Made by a program: the position numbers and the translations under genes
Notes under the pieces: generated by a model
Told to the model about the DNA's origin: nothing
The model's input: the letters and a program-made list of their open reading frames with translations, nothing else
Databases searched by the model: none
Assembly (NCBI GenBank): GCA_964427485.1
Contig: CAYRUP010000106.1
Location: 1 to 6,567 of the forward strand
From: CAYRUP01 sp964427485
Lineage (GTDB): Bacteria; Pseudomonadota; Gammaproteobacteria; DSM-16500
DNA length: 6,567 nucleotides
Direction: 5' to 3'
Shown: positions 1 to 5,192 of the stretch, one piece after another
Layout of the letters: each line of letters opens with the position of its first letter
How positions within the stretch are numbered: the first letter of the stretch is position 1

Positions 1-137
1 TCAAGCTAAGAATTTTTTTGCTTTTTTCCTACGCATTTTAAGAGCTTTGATGTCATCCTGAGCGCAGCGAAGGATCACTAAATTATAATAAGGCGATCCT
101 TCGCTGCGCTCAGGATGACATTTGTTCCTTAGCTTGA
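1..137. repeat. Nested inverted repeat (outer arms 1-10 and 128-137)
   Basis: The first ten bases, tcaagctaag, are perfectly reverse-complemented by cttagcttga at 128-137. They enclose the stronger inner palindrome at 51-120. Between outer and inner left arms (11-50) lies a T-rich tract with two poly-T runs, and the matching right gap (121-127) is only 7 bp, so the structure is asymmetric. It looks like a small non-coding mobile or REP-type element, possibly one palindrome inserted into another. The left edge may be cut by the window start. No coding sequence is seen here. Confidence 0.6.
51..120. repeat. REP/MITE-like palindrome with 26-bp perfect arms
   Basis: Positions 51-76 (beginning tgtcatcctgagcgcagcga) and 95-120 are perfect reverse complements over 26 bp, separated by an 18-bp A+T-rich spacer at 77-94. 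The core tcctgagcgcagcgaaggat is, from memory, a widely dispersed intergenic palindrome in many bacterial genomes. It would form a very stable hairpin in RNA or single-stranded DNA. It has no T-run directly after either arm, so it is better called a dispersed repeat than an intrinsic terminator. Confidence 0.85.
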
Positions 138-161
138 CGCCTATGCCTTCGCGGGGGCGAA

Positions 162-189
162 CTTGTAAATAGCAGTTTCATCCCCATAT
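162..189 (+). promoter_or_regulatory. Sigma-32 (RpoH) heat-shock promoter of hslVU
   Basis: CTTGTA at 162-167 and CCCCATAT at 182-189 are separated by 14 bp. The known RpoH consensus is CTTGAA, 13-15 bp, CCCCATnT, so this is a 5/6 match at -35 and a full match at -10 with ideal spacing. Transcription would start near 196, giving a leader of about 27 nt before hslV. The E. coli hslVU operon is RpoH-dependent, which supports the reading. A small hairpin, ttcgc(148-152)/gcgaa(157-161), lies just upstream and touches the -35 region. Confidence 0.85.
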
Positions 190-208
190 TACCTTATTAA
201 TAGTAAAA

Positions 209-214
209 GAGGAG
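209..214 (+). promoter_or_regulatory. Ribosome binding site that fixes the hslV TTG start
   Basis: GAGGAG at 209-214 lies 8 nt before TTG at 223. No ATG or GTG in frame nearby gives a protein with the conserved MEQYRGTTI beginning, so this site decides the non-ATG start. Confidence 0.8.
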
Positions 215-222
215 ATTGACCC

Positions 223-762
223 TTGGAACAATATCGAGGTACAACTATTTTATCTGTTCGTCGCAATGGTCTGGTTGTCATTGGCGGCGATGGACAAGTG
301 ACACATGGTCACACCGTGATGAAAGCAAACGCGCGTAAAGTACGGCGTTTATATAATAATAAAGTTATCGCAGGCTTTGCCGGTGGAACAGCGGATGCAT
401 TTACCTTGTTTGAACGATTTGAAGCAAAACTTGAGACGCATCAAGGCAACTTGGTACGCGCCGCCGTTGAACTTGCAAAGGATTGGCGCACCGATCGCAT
501 GCTTCGCAAATTAGAAGCATTACTCGCGGTAGCTGATATAAAAAGTTCGTTAATGATTACGGGAAACGGCGATGTAATCGAACCCGAACAGGGTTTAATT
601 GCGATCGGTTCAGGCGGTCCTTATGCAAAATCCGCAGCACAAGCACTGATCGAAAATACCGAAATGGATGCGCGTACAATCGTCGAAAAATCATTGGGTA
701 TCGCAGCATCTATTTGCATTTATACCAATGCGAACTTCACGATTGAAACATTGAGCGAATAA
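223..762 (+). CDS. hslV: HslV, peptidase subunit of the HslUV (ClpQY) protease
   Basis: Threonine peptidase of the proteasome-beta fold. It forms a double hexamer in the cytoplasm that degrades unfolded and regulatory proteins fed in by HslU. The 179-residue product matches the family over its whole length. The catalytic threonine is T7 in RGTTILSVRR. Residues 1-6 (MEQYRG) form a short propeptide that must be removed, unlike the E. coli enzyme where only the initiator Met precedes the Thr. D23 in GGDGQV, K39 in NARKVRR and S130 in AIGSGGPYA sit at the expected active-site positions. The start is TTG at 223, chosen for the GAGGAG site 8 nt upstream and for the conserved N-terminus. It is first gene of the operon, 41 bp before hslU, behind a sigma-32 promoter, so heat induction is expected. 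Confidence 0.97.
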   Translation: MEQYRGTTILSVRRNGLVVIGGDGQVTHGHTVMKANARKVRRLYNNKVIAGFAGGTADAFTLFERFEAKLETHQGNLVRAAVELAKDWRTDRMLRKLEALLAVADIKSSLMITGNGDVIEPEQGLIAIGSGGPYAKSAAQALIENTEMDARTIVEKSLGIAASICIYTNANFTIETLSE

Positions 763-803
763 ATATCCCTTTAAATAAGATTAAAATAAAGAGTAAAAAC
801 ATC

Positions 804-2141
804 ATGGCGCACATGACTCCCAAAGAAATTGTAATAGAATTAGATAAACATATTATTGGTCAGGCGGGCGCGAAACGAGCAGTTGCTATTGCGTTACGTA
901 ATCGCTGGCGCCGCATGCAATTACCCAAAGAATTGCGCGATGAAATCATGCCAAAAAATATTTTAATGATTGGTCCAACCGGTGTAGGCAAAACCGAAAT
1001 TGCGCGTCGCGTAGCAAAATTAGCGGATGCACCTTTCATCAAAATTGAAGCGACTAAATTTACCGAAGTCGGTTATGTCGGTCGTGATGTGGAATCTATC
1101 ATTCGTGATTTAGCTGACATGGCAATCAAAATGATGCGGGAAAAAGAAATAGCGAAAGTACGTACGCTCGCTGAAGATGCGGCCGAAGAACGCATTTTAG
1201 ATGCCTTATTACCGCCGCCACGCGCGAGTTTTGTTGGTGAACCGCAGGAACCTTTACAAGAAGATTCCTCCACCCGACAATTATTTCGAAAAAAATTACG
1301 TGAAAATGAATTGGATGACAAAGAAATTGAGCTTGAAGTTTCTGTCTCATCGTTAGGCGTTGAAATTATGGCGCCGCCCGGCATGGAAGAAATGACCAGC
1401 CAACTCCAAAACATGTTCCAGAATTTATCGACTGATCGCAAAAAAATGCGTAAATTAAAAGTGATCGATGCACGAAAAATTTTGCGTGAAGAAGAGGCGG
1501 CAAAATTAATCGATGATGATGACATTAAAGCACGTGCGTTAGAAGGCGTGGAACAAAATGGTATTGTATTTCTCGATGAACTCGACAAAATTGCCAAGCG
1601 TTCTGAACATTCCGGTGCGGATGTGTCACGCGAAGGTGTGCAACGTGATTTATTGCCATTGATTGAAGGATCAACGGTTTCAACCAAATATGGCATGGTG
1701 CGTACCGACCATATTTTATTTATTGCCTCAGGCGCATTTCATTATGCTAAACCTTCTGATTTAATTCCAGAATTGCAAGGTCGTTTGCCTATTCGTGTTG
1801 AATTAAAAGCATTAAGCACAGAGGATTTCGTGCGTATTTTAACGGAACCGACTGCGTCGTTGACGGAACAATATGTTGCGTTATTAGCGACAGAAGGTCT
1901 CAAAATTAATTTGACATCGGATGGTGTGAAACGTATCGCAGAAGTTGCTTGGTATGTGAATGAGCGCACAGAAAATATTGGCGCACGTCGTTTGCATACG
2001 GTGTTGGAGCGATTGTTGGAAGAAATTTCTTTCGAAGCTTCCGAGCGATCGGGTGAAGAAATTATTATTAACGCAGAGTATGTTAATAAACATTTACAAC
2101 ATTTAATTAAGGACGATGATTTAAGCCGATATATATTATGA
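804..2141 (+). CDS. hslU: HslU, ATPase subunit of the HslUV protease
   Basis: AAA+ unfoldase (ClpY) that forms hexameric rings on HslV, unfolds substrates with ATP and opens the peptidase. The 445 residues compare with 443 in E. coli, so the gene is intact. Seen in order: N-terminal MTPKEIVIELDKHIIGQ, Walker A GPTGVGKT at 57-64, pore loop GYVG at 90-93, an inserted I-domain at about 110-240 containing EIMAPPGMEEM, Walker B IVFLDELDK at 254-262, sensor-1 region IASGAF at 307-312, sensor-2 GARRLHTVLE at 393-402, and the C-terminal tail DDDLSRYIL, which in the family docks into HslV to activate it. The ATG at 804 has only a weak site (aaagag, 10 nt upstream), consistent with co-expression from the hslV transcript. 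The stop codon overlaps the start of the next gene. Confidence 0.98.
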   Translation: MAHMTPKEIVIELDKHIIGQAGAKRAVAIALRNRWRRMQLPKELRDEIMPKNILMIGPTGVGKTEIARRVAKLADAPFIKIEATKFTEVGYVGRDVESIIRDLADMAIKMMREKEIAKVRTLAEDAAEERILDALLPPPRASFVGEPQEPLQEDSSTRQLFRKKLRENELDDKEIELEVSVSSLGVEIMAPPGMEEMTSQLQNMFQNLSTDRKKMRKLKVIDARKILREEEAAKLIDDDDIKARALEGVEQNGIVFLDELDKIAKRSEHSGADVSREGVQRDLLPLIEGSTVSTKYGMVRTDHILFIASGAFHYAKPSDLIPELQGRLPIRVELKALSTEDFVRILTEPTASLTEQYVALLATEGLKINLTSDGVKRIAEVAWYVNERTENIGARRLHTVLERLLEEISFEASERSGEEIIINAEYVNKHLQHLIKDDDLSRYIL

Positions 2142-2494
2142 TCGAGCCCATTACTCCTACGCCAAAGCAGTTAACGCTGCATAAAAAATCTCGAACGCTC
2201 GAAGTAGAATTTTCTAACGGAGAGCGTTTTATTTTGCCTGCCGAATATTTACGGGTATTTTCACCTTCTGCTGAAGTACGCGGACATGGTGTCGGTAATG
2301 AAGTACTCGTGCTTAACAAAGAACACGTGAATATTTTATCGATTGAGCCAGTGGGTAACTATGCTGTTAAATTAATTTTTAGCGATGGCCATCGCAGCGG
2401 AATTTATAGCTGGTCGACTTTGTATTCATTAGGCACAGAGCAACCACAAAACTGGCAAAATTATTTAACTAAAGTAACAAAACAACGCTCGTAG
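2138..2494 (+). CDS. DUF971 family protein (gamma-butyrobetaine hydroxylase-like N-terminal domain)
   Basis: A 118-residue stand-alone copy of the domain found at the N-terminus of gamma-butyrobetaine hydroxylases. The recognisable pieces are LEVEFSNGERFILPAEYLRVFSPSAEVRGHG at about 21-51 and FSDGHRSGIYSWSTLYSLG at 81-99, the latter being the family's typical DGH-x-GIYSW-x-x-LY signature. It has no cysteine, so the Cys-rich zinc site of the eukaryotic hydroxylase domain is absent. Molecular function of the stand-alone proteins is, to my knowledge, not settled. Its start overlaps the hslU stop as ATGA (2138-2141), implying translational coupling. The same hslV-hslU-DUF971 order is, from memory, found in Pseudomonas and other gammaproteobacteria, so a link to HslUV function is a reasonable inference. 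Confidence 0.88.
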   Translation: MIEPITPTPKQLTLHKKSRTLEVEFSNGERFILPAEYLRVFSPSAEVRGHGVGNEVLVLNKEHVNILSIEPVGNYAVKLIFSDGHRSGIYSWSTLYSLGTEQPQNWQNYLTKVTKQRS

Positions 2495-2504
2495 GAGTTT
2501 TTTT

Positions 2505-3158
2505 ATGGATAAAGAAGCTTTAAAAAAAGCTGCAGCGAAAGCTGCTATTGAATATATTGAGTATGGAATTGTACTGGGTGTCGGCAGTGGTTCTACCGTC
2601 AATTATTTCATTGAGGAATTAAAATCCGTCAAAGGTAAAATTGAAGCTGCAGTCGCAAGTTCTCTCGAGTCAGAAAAAAGATTACGCGCACTTTCCATTC
2701 CAGTCTGGGATTTAAATAGCGTTGATGAAGTACCCATCTATGTTGATGGTGCTGATGAAATTAATTCGGCTAAACAAATGCTTAAAGGCGGCGGTGGTGC
2801 ATTGACGCGCGAAAAAATTGTCGCAGCGGTGTCTAAGAAATTTATTTGCATGGCAGATCAATCAAAAAAAGTGGATTTGTTGGGGACATTTCCTGTTGTC
2901 ATTGAAGTGATTCCAATGGCACGCAGTTATGTCGCACGCCAAATCATGAAACTTGGTGGTGATCCGGTTTATCGACAGGGATTTGTGACAGATAATGGTA
3001 ATGTTATTTTGGATGTGCACAATCTGAAAATTCTTGAACCCATAGCAATGGAAGAACGAATTAATAACATCGTGGGTGTGGTTACCAATGGTATTTTTGC
3101 AAAACGGCCAGCTGATATTGTTTTGCTGGCGACGGAATCGGGAATAAAACATGGGTAA
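2505..3158 (+). CDS. rpiA: Ribose-5-phosphate isomerase A
   Basis: Interconverts ribose 5-phosphate and ribulose 5-phosphate in the non-oxidative pentose phosphate pathway (cytoplasm), supplying ribose for nucleotides. The 217 residues compare with 219 in E. coli and align without gaps through the active site. Seen: phosphate loop GVGSGST at 25-31, YVDGADEIN at 79-87 with D81 and D84, KGGGGALTREK at 94-104 with K94 and the catalytic base E103, and VVTDNGNVILDV at 160-171. A strong AGGAG at 2493-2497 lies 7 nt before the ATG and overlaps the stop codon of the DUF971 gene, so it is probably read from the same message, 10 bp after the previous gene. That would place rpiA at least partly under the heat-shock promoter. 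No terminator is evident after the gene. Confidence 0.97.
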   Translation: MDKEALKKAAAKAAIEYIEYGIVLGVGSGSTVNYFIEELKSVKGKIEAAVASSLESEKRLRALSIPVWDLNSVDEVPIYVDGADEINSAKQMLKGGGGALTREKIVAAVSKKFICMADQSKKVDLLGTFPVVIEVIPMARSYVARQIMKLGGDPVYRQGFVTDNGNVILDVHNLKILEPIAMEERINNIVGVVTNGIFAKRPADIVLLATESGIKHG

Positions 3159-3198
3159 AATCCCGACATTCAAGCATGCCGCGCTGCTAAATTTTATG

Positions 3199-3230
3199 TA
3201 TAATGCGCCCACTGTTAATTTAAAGTGGGC
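3199..3230 (+). promoter_or_regulatory. Putative -10 box and start-site hairpin before the 3239 gene
   Basis: A perfect TATAAT at 3199-3204 is followed by an inverted repeat gcccac (3207-3212) / gtgggc (3225-3230) with a 12-nt A+T-rich loop. No good -35 hexamer is seen 16-18 bp upstream. Transcription would begin near 3211, inside the first arm. The repeat has no T-run after it, so it is not a standard terminator for rpiA. It could be an operator or a leader hairpin covering the weak ribosome site (gtggg, 3225-3229) of the next gene. Confidence 0.5.
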
Positions 3231-3238
3231 ATAAAATT

Positions 3239-3568
3239 ATGTTATTTAGAGTAACTAAACGATATACGCGTGGCACGGATATGTTGATCGCGGAATTTAA
3301 TGATACGAATGATGCAAAGATGTTCATTAAAGCAAAGTTGGCTGAAGATGCCAGAATGAAAGTGAAAGTGACTTATTGCATATTTGAAGGCATGGACTTG
3401 CTGGAAGAGTTTTCTGAAAGCGATCAGCAAGACAGCGGTTCTTCCAGTGGAAGTGCTGGTTCTGGACAACGCTCGAGTTTTCAACCGACACCTTTTAATG
3501 CATCGCCTAGACCTCCTGGGATGCCGCATAATTGGTTGAAAGATGAAGAGGATGAGAAGAAGAAGTGA
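3239..3568 (+). CDS. Conserved-looking hypothetical protein with Ser/Gly linker and acidic tail
   Basis: I do not recognise a named family. The 109-residue product falls into three parts. Residues 1-60 look folded (alpha/beta mix, MLFRVTKRYTRGTDMLIAEF then a helix-like NDAKMFIKAKLAEDA and a strand-like MKVKVTYCIFEG). Residues 61-86 are a low-complexity Ser/Gly/Gln linker. Residues 87-109 form a Pro-rich then strongly charged tail ending PHNWLKDEEDEKKK. No signal peptide or membrane segment is seen. The ATG at 3239 has no classic Shine-Dalgarno, only GTGGG inside a hairpin arm. An internal ATG at residue 15 is possible but would discard a patterned N-terminus. It stands 80 bp after rpiA with its own -10 box. 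Similar short proteins in Legionella and Coxiella are a vague recollection only. Confidence 0.75.
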   Translation: MLFRVTKRYTRGTDMLIAEFNDTNDAKMFIKAKLAEDARMKVKVTYCIFEGMDLLEEFSESDQQDSGSSSGSAGSGQRSSFQPTPFNASPRPPGMPHNWLKDEEDEKKK

Positions 3569-3586
3569 TGAGGGTCTCCACCCCAC

Positions 3587-3631
3587 CAAGTTTCCGGTGG
3601 ATTACGGCAAAAAACGCCTAATCCACCCTAC
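3587..3631 (+). repeat. Dispersed palindromic repeat, copy 1
   Basis: Positions 3591-3631 (41 bp) are identical to the reverse complement of 6523-6563, and the match extends to 45 bp (3587-3631 against 6523-6567) with one mismatch at 3590. The unit is itself an imperfect palindrome: ggtggatta (3597-3605) pairs with taatccacc (3619-3627), with a bulged c, then ggc/gcc closing an A-rich loop. The GGTGGATTA...TAATCCACC design is, from memory, a common intergenic repeat in proteobacteria. It lies 19 bp after the 3239 gene. The rest of 3569-3714 shows no gene; an A8 run follows at 3632-3639. Confidence 0.85.
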
Positions 3632-3714
3632 AAAAAAAACCCAGCTATCAAGTCGACAGCCAGGCAAAGCGAGGAAATTCAGCTTTTTAAATTTTTATTA
3701 TGACTTTATTCGAA

Positions 3715-3945
3715 TTATTTTCTACGAGTATCGTCTTGATGCAATCTATCTTTACCAGCTCCTGGGATTTGACCACTTTTTTGATTTGCATTTGGCACTT
3801 GTGGCTTATTTTGATTAAAACCCTTGTTTTGATTAAAACCCGTGGGTCTATTGATATTTTGACCACCTGTCCCACCTTGGGTTGTTGTGCCAGGTTGTTT
3901 CGTTCCCGTATTCGTTAACTTGTCTCTTGATTGTTGGTCTTTCAT
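3715..3945 (-). CDS. Small basic Gln/Asn/Gly-rich disordered protein
   Basis: A 76-residue product I do not recognise as a named family. It contains 11 Gln, 9 Asn, 11 Gly and 9 Thr, 13 Lys+Arg against 5 Asp and no Glu, no Cys or Trp, and only two aromatics (F37, F43). It is therefore probably unstructured and strongly basic. It contains a tandem GFNQNK-GFNQNK at 36-47. Evidence that it is real: GGAGGTG at 3951-3957 gives ideal spacing (7 nt after GGAGG) to ATG at 3945, and a perfect TATAAT lies at 3988-3993. A GTG two codons upstream (3951) overlaps the ribosome site and is unlikely to be used. No signal peptide or membrane segment is seen. Composition resembles small basic proteins such as Coxiella ScvA, but I see no proof of homology. 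A DNA- or RNA-binding role would be inference only. Confidence 0.65.
   Translation of the reverse strand: MKDQQSRDKLTNTGTKQPGTTTQGGTGGQNINRPTGFNQNKGFNQNKPQVPNANQKSGQIPGAGKDRLHQDDTRRK
3809..3841 (-). repeat. 18-bp tandem repeat inside the small basic protein gene
   Basis: The 15-mer ttttgattaaaaccc occurs at 3809-3823 and again at 3827-3841, period 18 bp. It encodes the doubled hexapeptide GFNQNK in the protein at 3715-3945 (- strand). The period is a multiple of three, so copy-number change would keep the frame. Confidence 0.85.
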
Positions 3946-3950
3946 AACCA

Positions 3951-3957
3951 CACCTCC
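3951..3957 (-). promoter_or_regulatory. Ribosome binding site of the small basic protein gene
   Basis: On the - strand GGAGGTG, a near-perfect anti-16S complement, lies 7 nt (from GGAGG) before ATG at 3945. It is the strongest Shine-Dalgarno in the window and the main reason to accept this short gene. Confidence 0.8.
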
Positions 3958-3987
3958 GAGATTAATGATCCATTAACTACCTATTCC

Positions 3988-3993
3988 ATTATA
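3988..3993 (-). promoter_or_regulatory. -10 box for the small basic protein gene
   Basis: Perfect TATAAT on the - strand, with a start site expected near 3981 and a leader of about 35 nt. No good -35 hexamer stands 16-18 bp upstream. A TTGACA at 3998-4003 is only 4 bp away and cannot pair with this -10. The weak -35 could mean activator dependence. Confidence 0.5.
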
Positions 3994-4004
3994 CTCCTGT
4001 CAAA

Positions 4005-4077
4005 CCATGAGGGGTGCCCAAAAAGGCACCGCAAAGCATGGTATTGTATAAATAATGATCTATGCTTGCGGTTTTTT
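4005..4077. terminator. Overlapping hairpins, possible bidirectional terminator
   Basis: Hairpin A pairs 4028-4039 (accgcaaagcat) with 4062-4072 (atgcttgcggt): 11 bp with one bulged base and a 22-nt loop. On + strand it runs into T6 at 4072-4077. On - strand it is followed within 3 nt by T5 (4020-4024), after the VOC gene stop at 4060-4062, and its first arm includes the last VOC codons. Hairpin B pairs ggtgcc (4013-4018) with ggcacc (4025-4030), extended by ccatg/catgg at 4005-4009 and 4037-4041. A and B share bases 4028-4030 and 4037-4039, so they cannot form together in full. A likely ends the rpe-VOC transcript and blocks + strand read-through. Confidence 0.55.
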
Positions 4078-4461
4078 AATAGGGTAATAGATAAACTGGA
4101 CAGTATTTCCATCAGGGTCAGCACAGTAAAAACTCCGTGTTCCATCACGATGGTCTTTGGGTGGAGCCTTAATAGTGACGTTTTGGGATTTTAAATATTC
4201 AAACCAAACATCGACTTCCGCACGGTCTGCAAGAAAAAACCCAATATGATCCAAATGTTGGTGGTTTGCGGGTTTAAAGTCCGCAGGAGCTCTATGCAAA
4301 GCTAAGTTATCATTGCCAGAAGTCAGATAAACATTATTGTCATCCGGGCGCCAATCGATTGTCATTCCAAGTAACTGATTGTAAAAATGTTCACAGTCTG
4401 CAAAATTTTTGGCGAAGAGGGCGACATGATGGAGTCCGCTGGTGGGTTTTGGTTTTTGCAT
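4060..4461 (-). CDS. VOC (glyoxalase/bleomycin-resistance fold) family protein
   Basis: The 133 residues form two beta-alpha-beta-beta-beta modules of the vicinal oxygen chelate superfamily. The first begins LHHVALFAKNFADCEHFYNQLLGM (10-33) and the second LDHIGFFLADRAEVDVWFEYLKSQ (70-93), ending in FYCADPDGNTVQFIYYP (111-127). Members bind a divalent metal and include glyoxalase I, dioxygenases and fosfomycin-resistance enzymes. The four ligand positions of glyoxalase I correspond here to H12, H56, H72 and Q122. The last is normally Glu, so metal use or chemistry may differ. The substrate cannot be told from sequence. The ATG overlaps the rpe stop by one base (TAATG), indicating translational coupling with rpe; a role beside pentose phosphate metabolism or methylglyoxal removal is inference. 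Confidence 0.85.
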   Translation of the reverse strand: MQKPKPTSGLHHVALFAKNFADCEHFYNQLLGMTIDWRPDDNNVYLTSGNDNLALHRAPADFKPANHQHLDHIGFFLADRAEVDVWFEYLKSQNVTIKAPPKDHRDGTRSFYCADPDGNTVQFIYYPIKKPQA

Positions 4462-5132
4462 TATGTTACCTTTTTAAGTTCTTGACGCATTCTGCTAATC
4501 ACTTTTGCATAATCGGGTTGGCTGAAAATAGCAGAACCTGCGATAAACATGTCGGCTCCCGCTTGCGCGGCGGAAGCGATATTCTCTATTTTGATACCAC
4601 CATCAACGGCAAGATGAATATTTCGGCCTTTTTCCGTCAAAAGTGCGCGTGCTTTTGCTATTTTTTCCAAAGCACTCGGAATAAATTTTTGACCGCCAAA
4701 GCCGGGATTGACGGACATAATTAGAATTAAATCAATTTTATCTATAACATACTCTAGGCATTGCAGTGTTGTAGCTGGGTTTAGGACCAAGCCCGCTTTG
4801 CAGCCTTGTTCCAAAATCAAATCTAAACTCCGCTCTACATGATCTGAAGCTTCGGGATGAAAGCTGATATAAGTCGCACCGGCTTTGGCAAAGTCAGTGA
4901 TGAGTCGATCAACGGGTTTTACCATGAGATGCACGTCGATAGGGGCTTTGATGCCATAATTCCGCAAAGCGCTGCAAACCATGGGTCCGACAGTCAGGTT
5001 AGGAACGTAATGATTATCCATCACATCTAAATGAAGTACATCGCCTCCTGCGTTCAACACATTCACGGCTTCTTCGCCTAAACGCGCAAAATCAGCAGCA
5101 AGCAGGGAAGGGGCAATTAAGTATTTTTGCAT
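4461..5132 (-). CDS. rpe: Ribulose-phosphate 3-epimerase
   Basis: Interconverts ribulose 5-phosphate and xylulose 5-phosphate in the pentose phosphate pathway; a TIM-barrel metalloenzyme in the cytoplasm. The 223 residues compare with 225 in E. coli and align along their length (YLIAPSLLAADFARLGEE; HYVPNLTVGPMV; DVHLMVKPVDR). Metal ligands H34 and D36 in LHLDVMDN, H68 in DVHLMV and D177 in VDGGI are all present; D36 and D177 are the acid/base pair. The phosphate-binding parts are NPGFGGQ at 142-148, DGG at 177-179 and AGSAIF at 198-203. The start is fixed by the conserved N-terminus; only a weak, distant GGGA precedes it. It is the first gene of a two-gene unit with the VOC gene, and its promoter overlaps that of waaA. 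Confidence 0.97.
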   Translation of the reverse strand: MQKYLIAPSLLAADFARLGEEAVNVLNAGGDVLHLDVMDNHYVPNLTVGPMVCSALRNYGIKAPIDVHLMVKPVDRLITDFAKAGATYISFHPEASDHVERSLDLILEQGCKAGLVLNPATTLQCLEYVIDKIDLILIMSVNPGFGGQKFIPSALEKIAKARALLTEKGRNIHLAVDGGIKIENIASAAQAGADMFIAGSAIFSQPDYAKVISRMRQELKKVT

Positions 5133-5162
5133 AAATAAAAAGTTCCCACGATAATGGCACGA

Positions 5163-5192
5163 ATTATAACATTACATTCATTTGCTTGTTAT
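5163..5192 (-). promoter_or_regulatory. Putative rpe promoter (- strand)
   Basis: TATAAT on the - strand at 5163-5168, with ATAACA at 5187-5192 as a 4/6 -35 match and an 18-bp spacer. The start site would be near 5156, giving a leader of about 24 nt before rpe. It overlaps the waaA promoter on the other strand. Confidence 0.55.

Noticed and set aside
1073..1696. A 207-codon open frame on the - strand inside hslU
   Set aside because: It is antisense to the conserved AAA+ core, is Ser/Arg-rich as expected of a shadow frame, and has no recognisable domain.
2862..3212. A 116-codon - strand frame over rpiA
   Set aside because: It is antisense to the conserved rpiA 3' half; the product (rich in Cys, His, Asn, Ile) shows no family pattern.
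3242..3589. A 115-codon - strand frame opposite the 109-codon hypothetical gene
   Set aside because: Nearly the exact shadow of the + gene, and the + frame has the better composition and its own upstream -10 box. I cannot exclude it fully, but nothing favours it.
3597..3639. Repeat copy 1 as a terminator of the 3239 gene
   Set aside because: On + strand the hairpin is followed by an A8 run, not T, so it does not have the form of an intrinsic terminator.
3543..3818. A + strand frame of 91 codons through the repeat and opposite the small basic protein gene
   Set aside because: It runs through a dispersed palindrome, has no convincing ribosome site, and its 3' half is the complement of the better-supported - strand gene.
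3998..4003. Perfect TTGACA on the - strand as a -35 box
   Set aside because: It is 4 bp from the TATAAT at 3988-3993, and at 17-18 bp spacing the -10 position holds a poor sequence.
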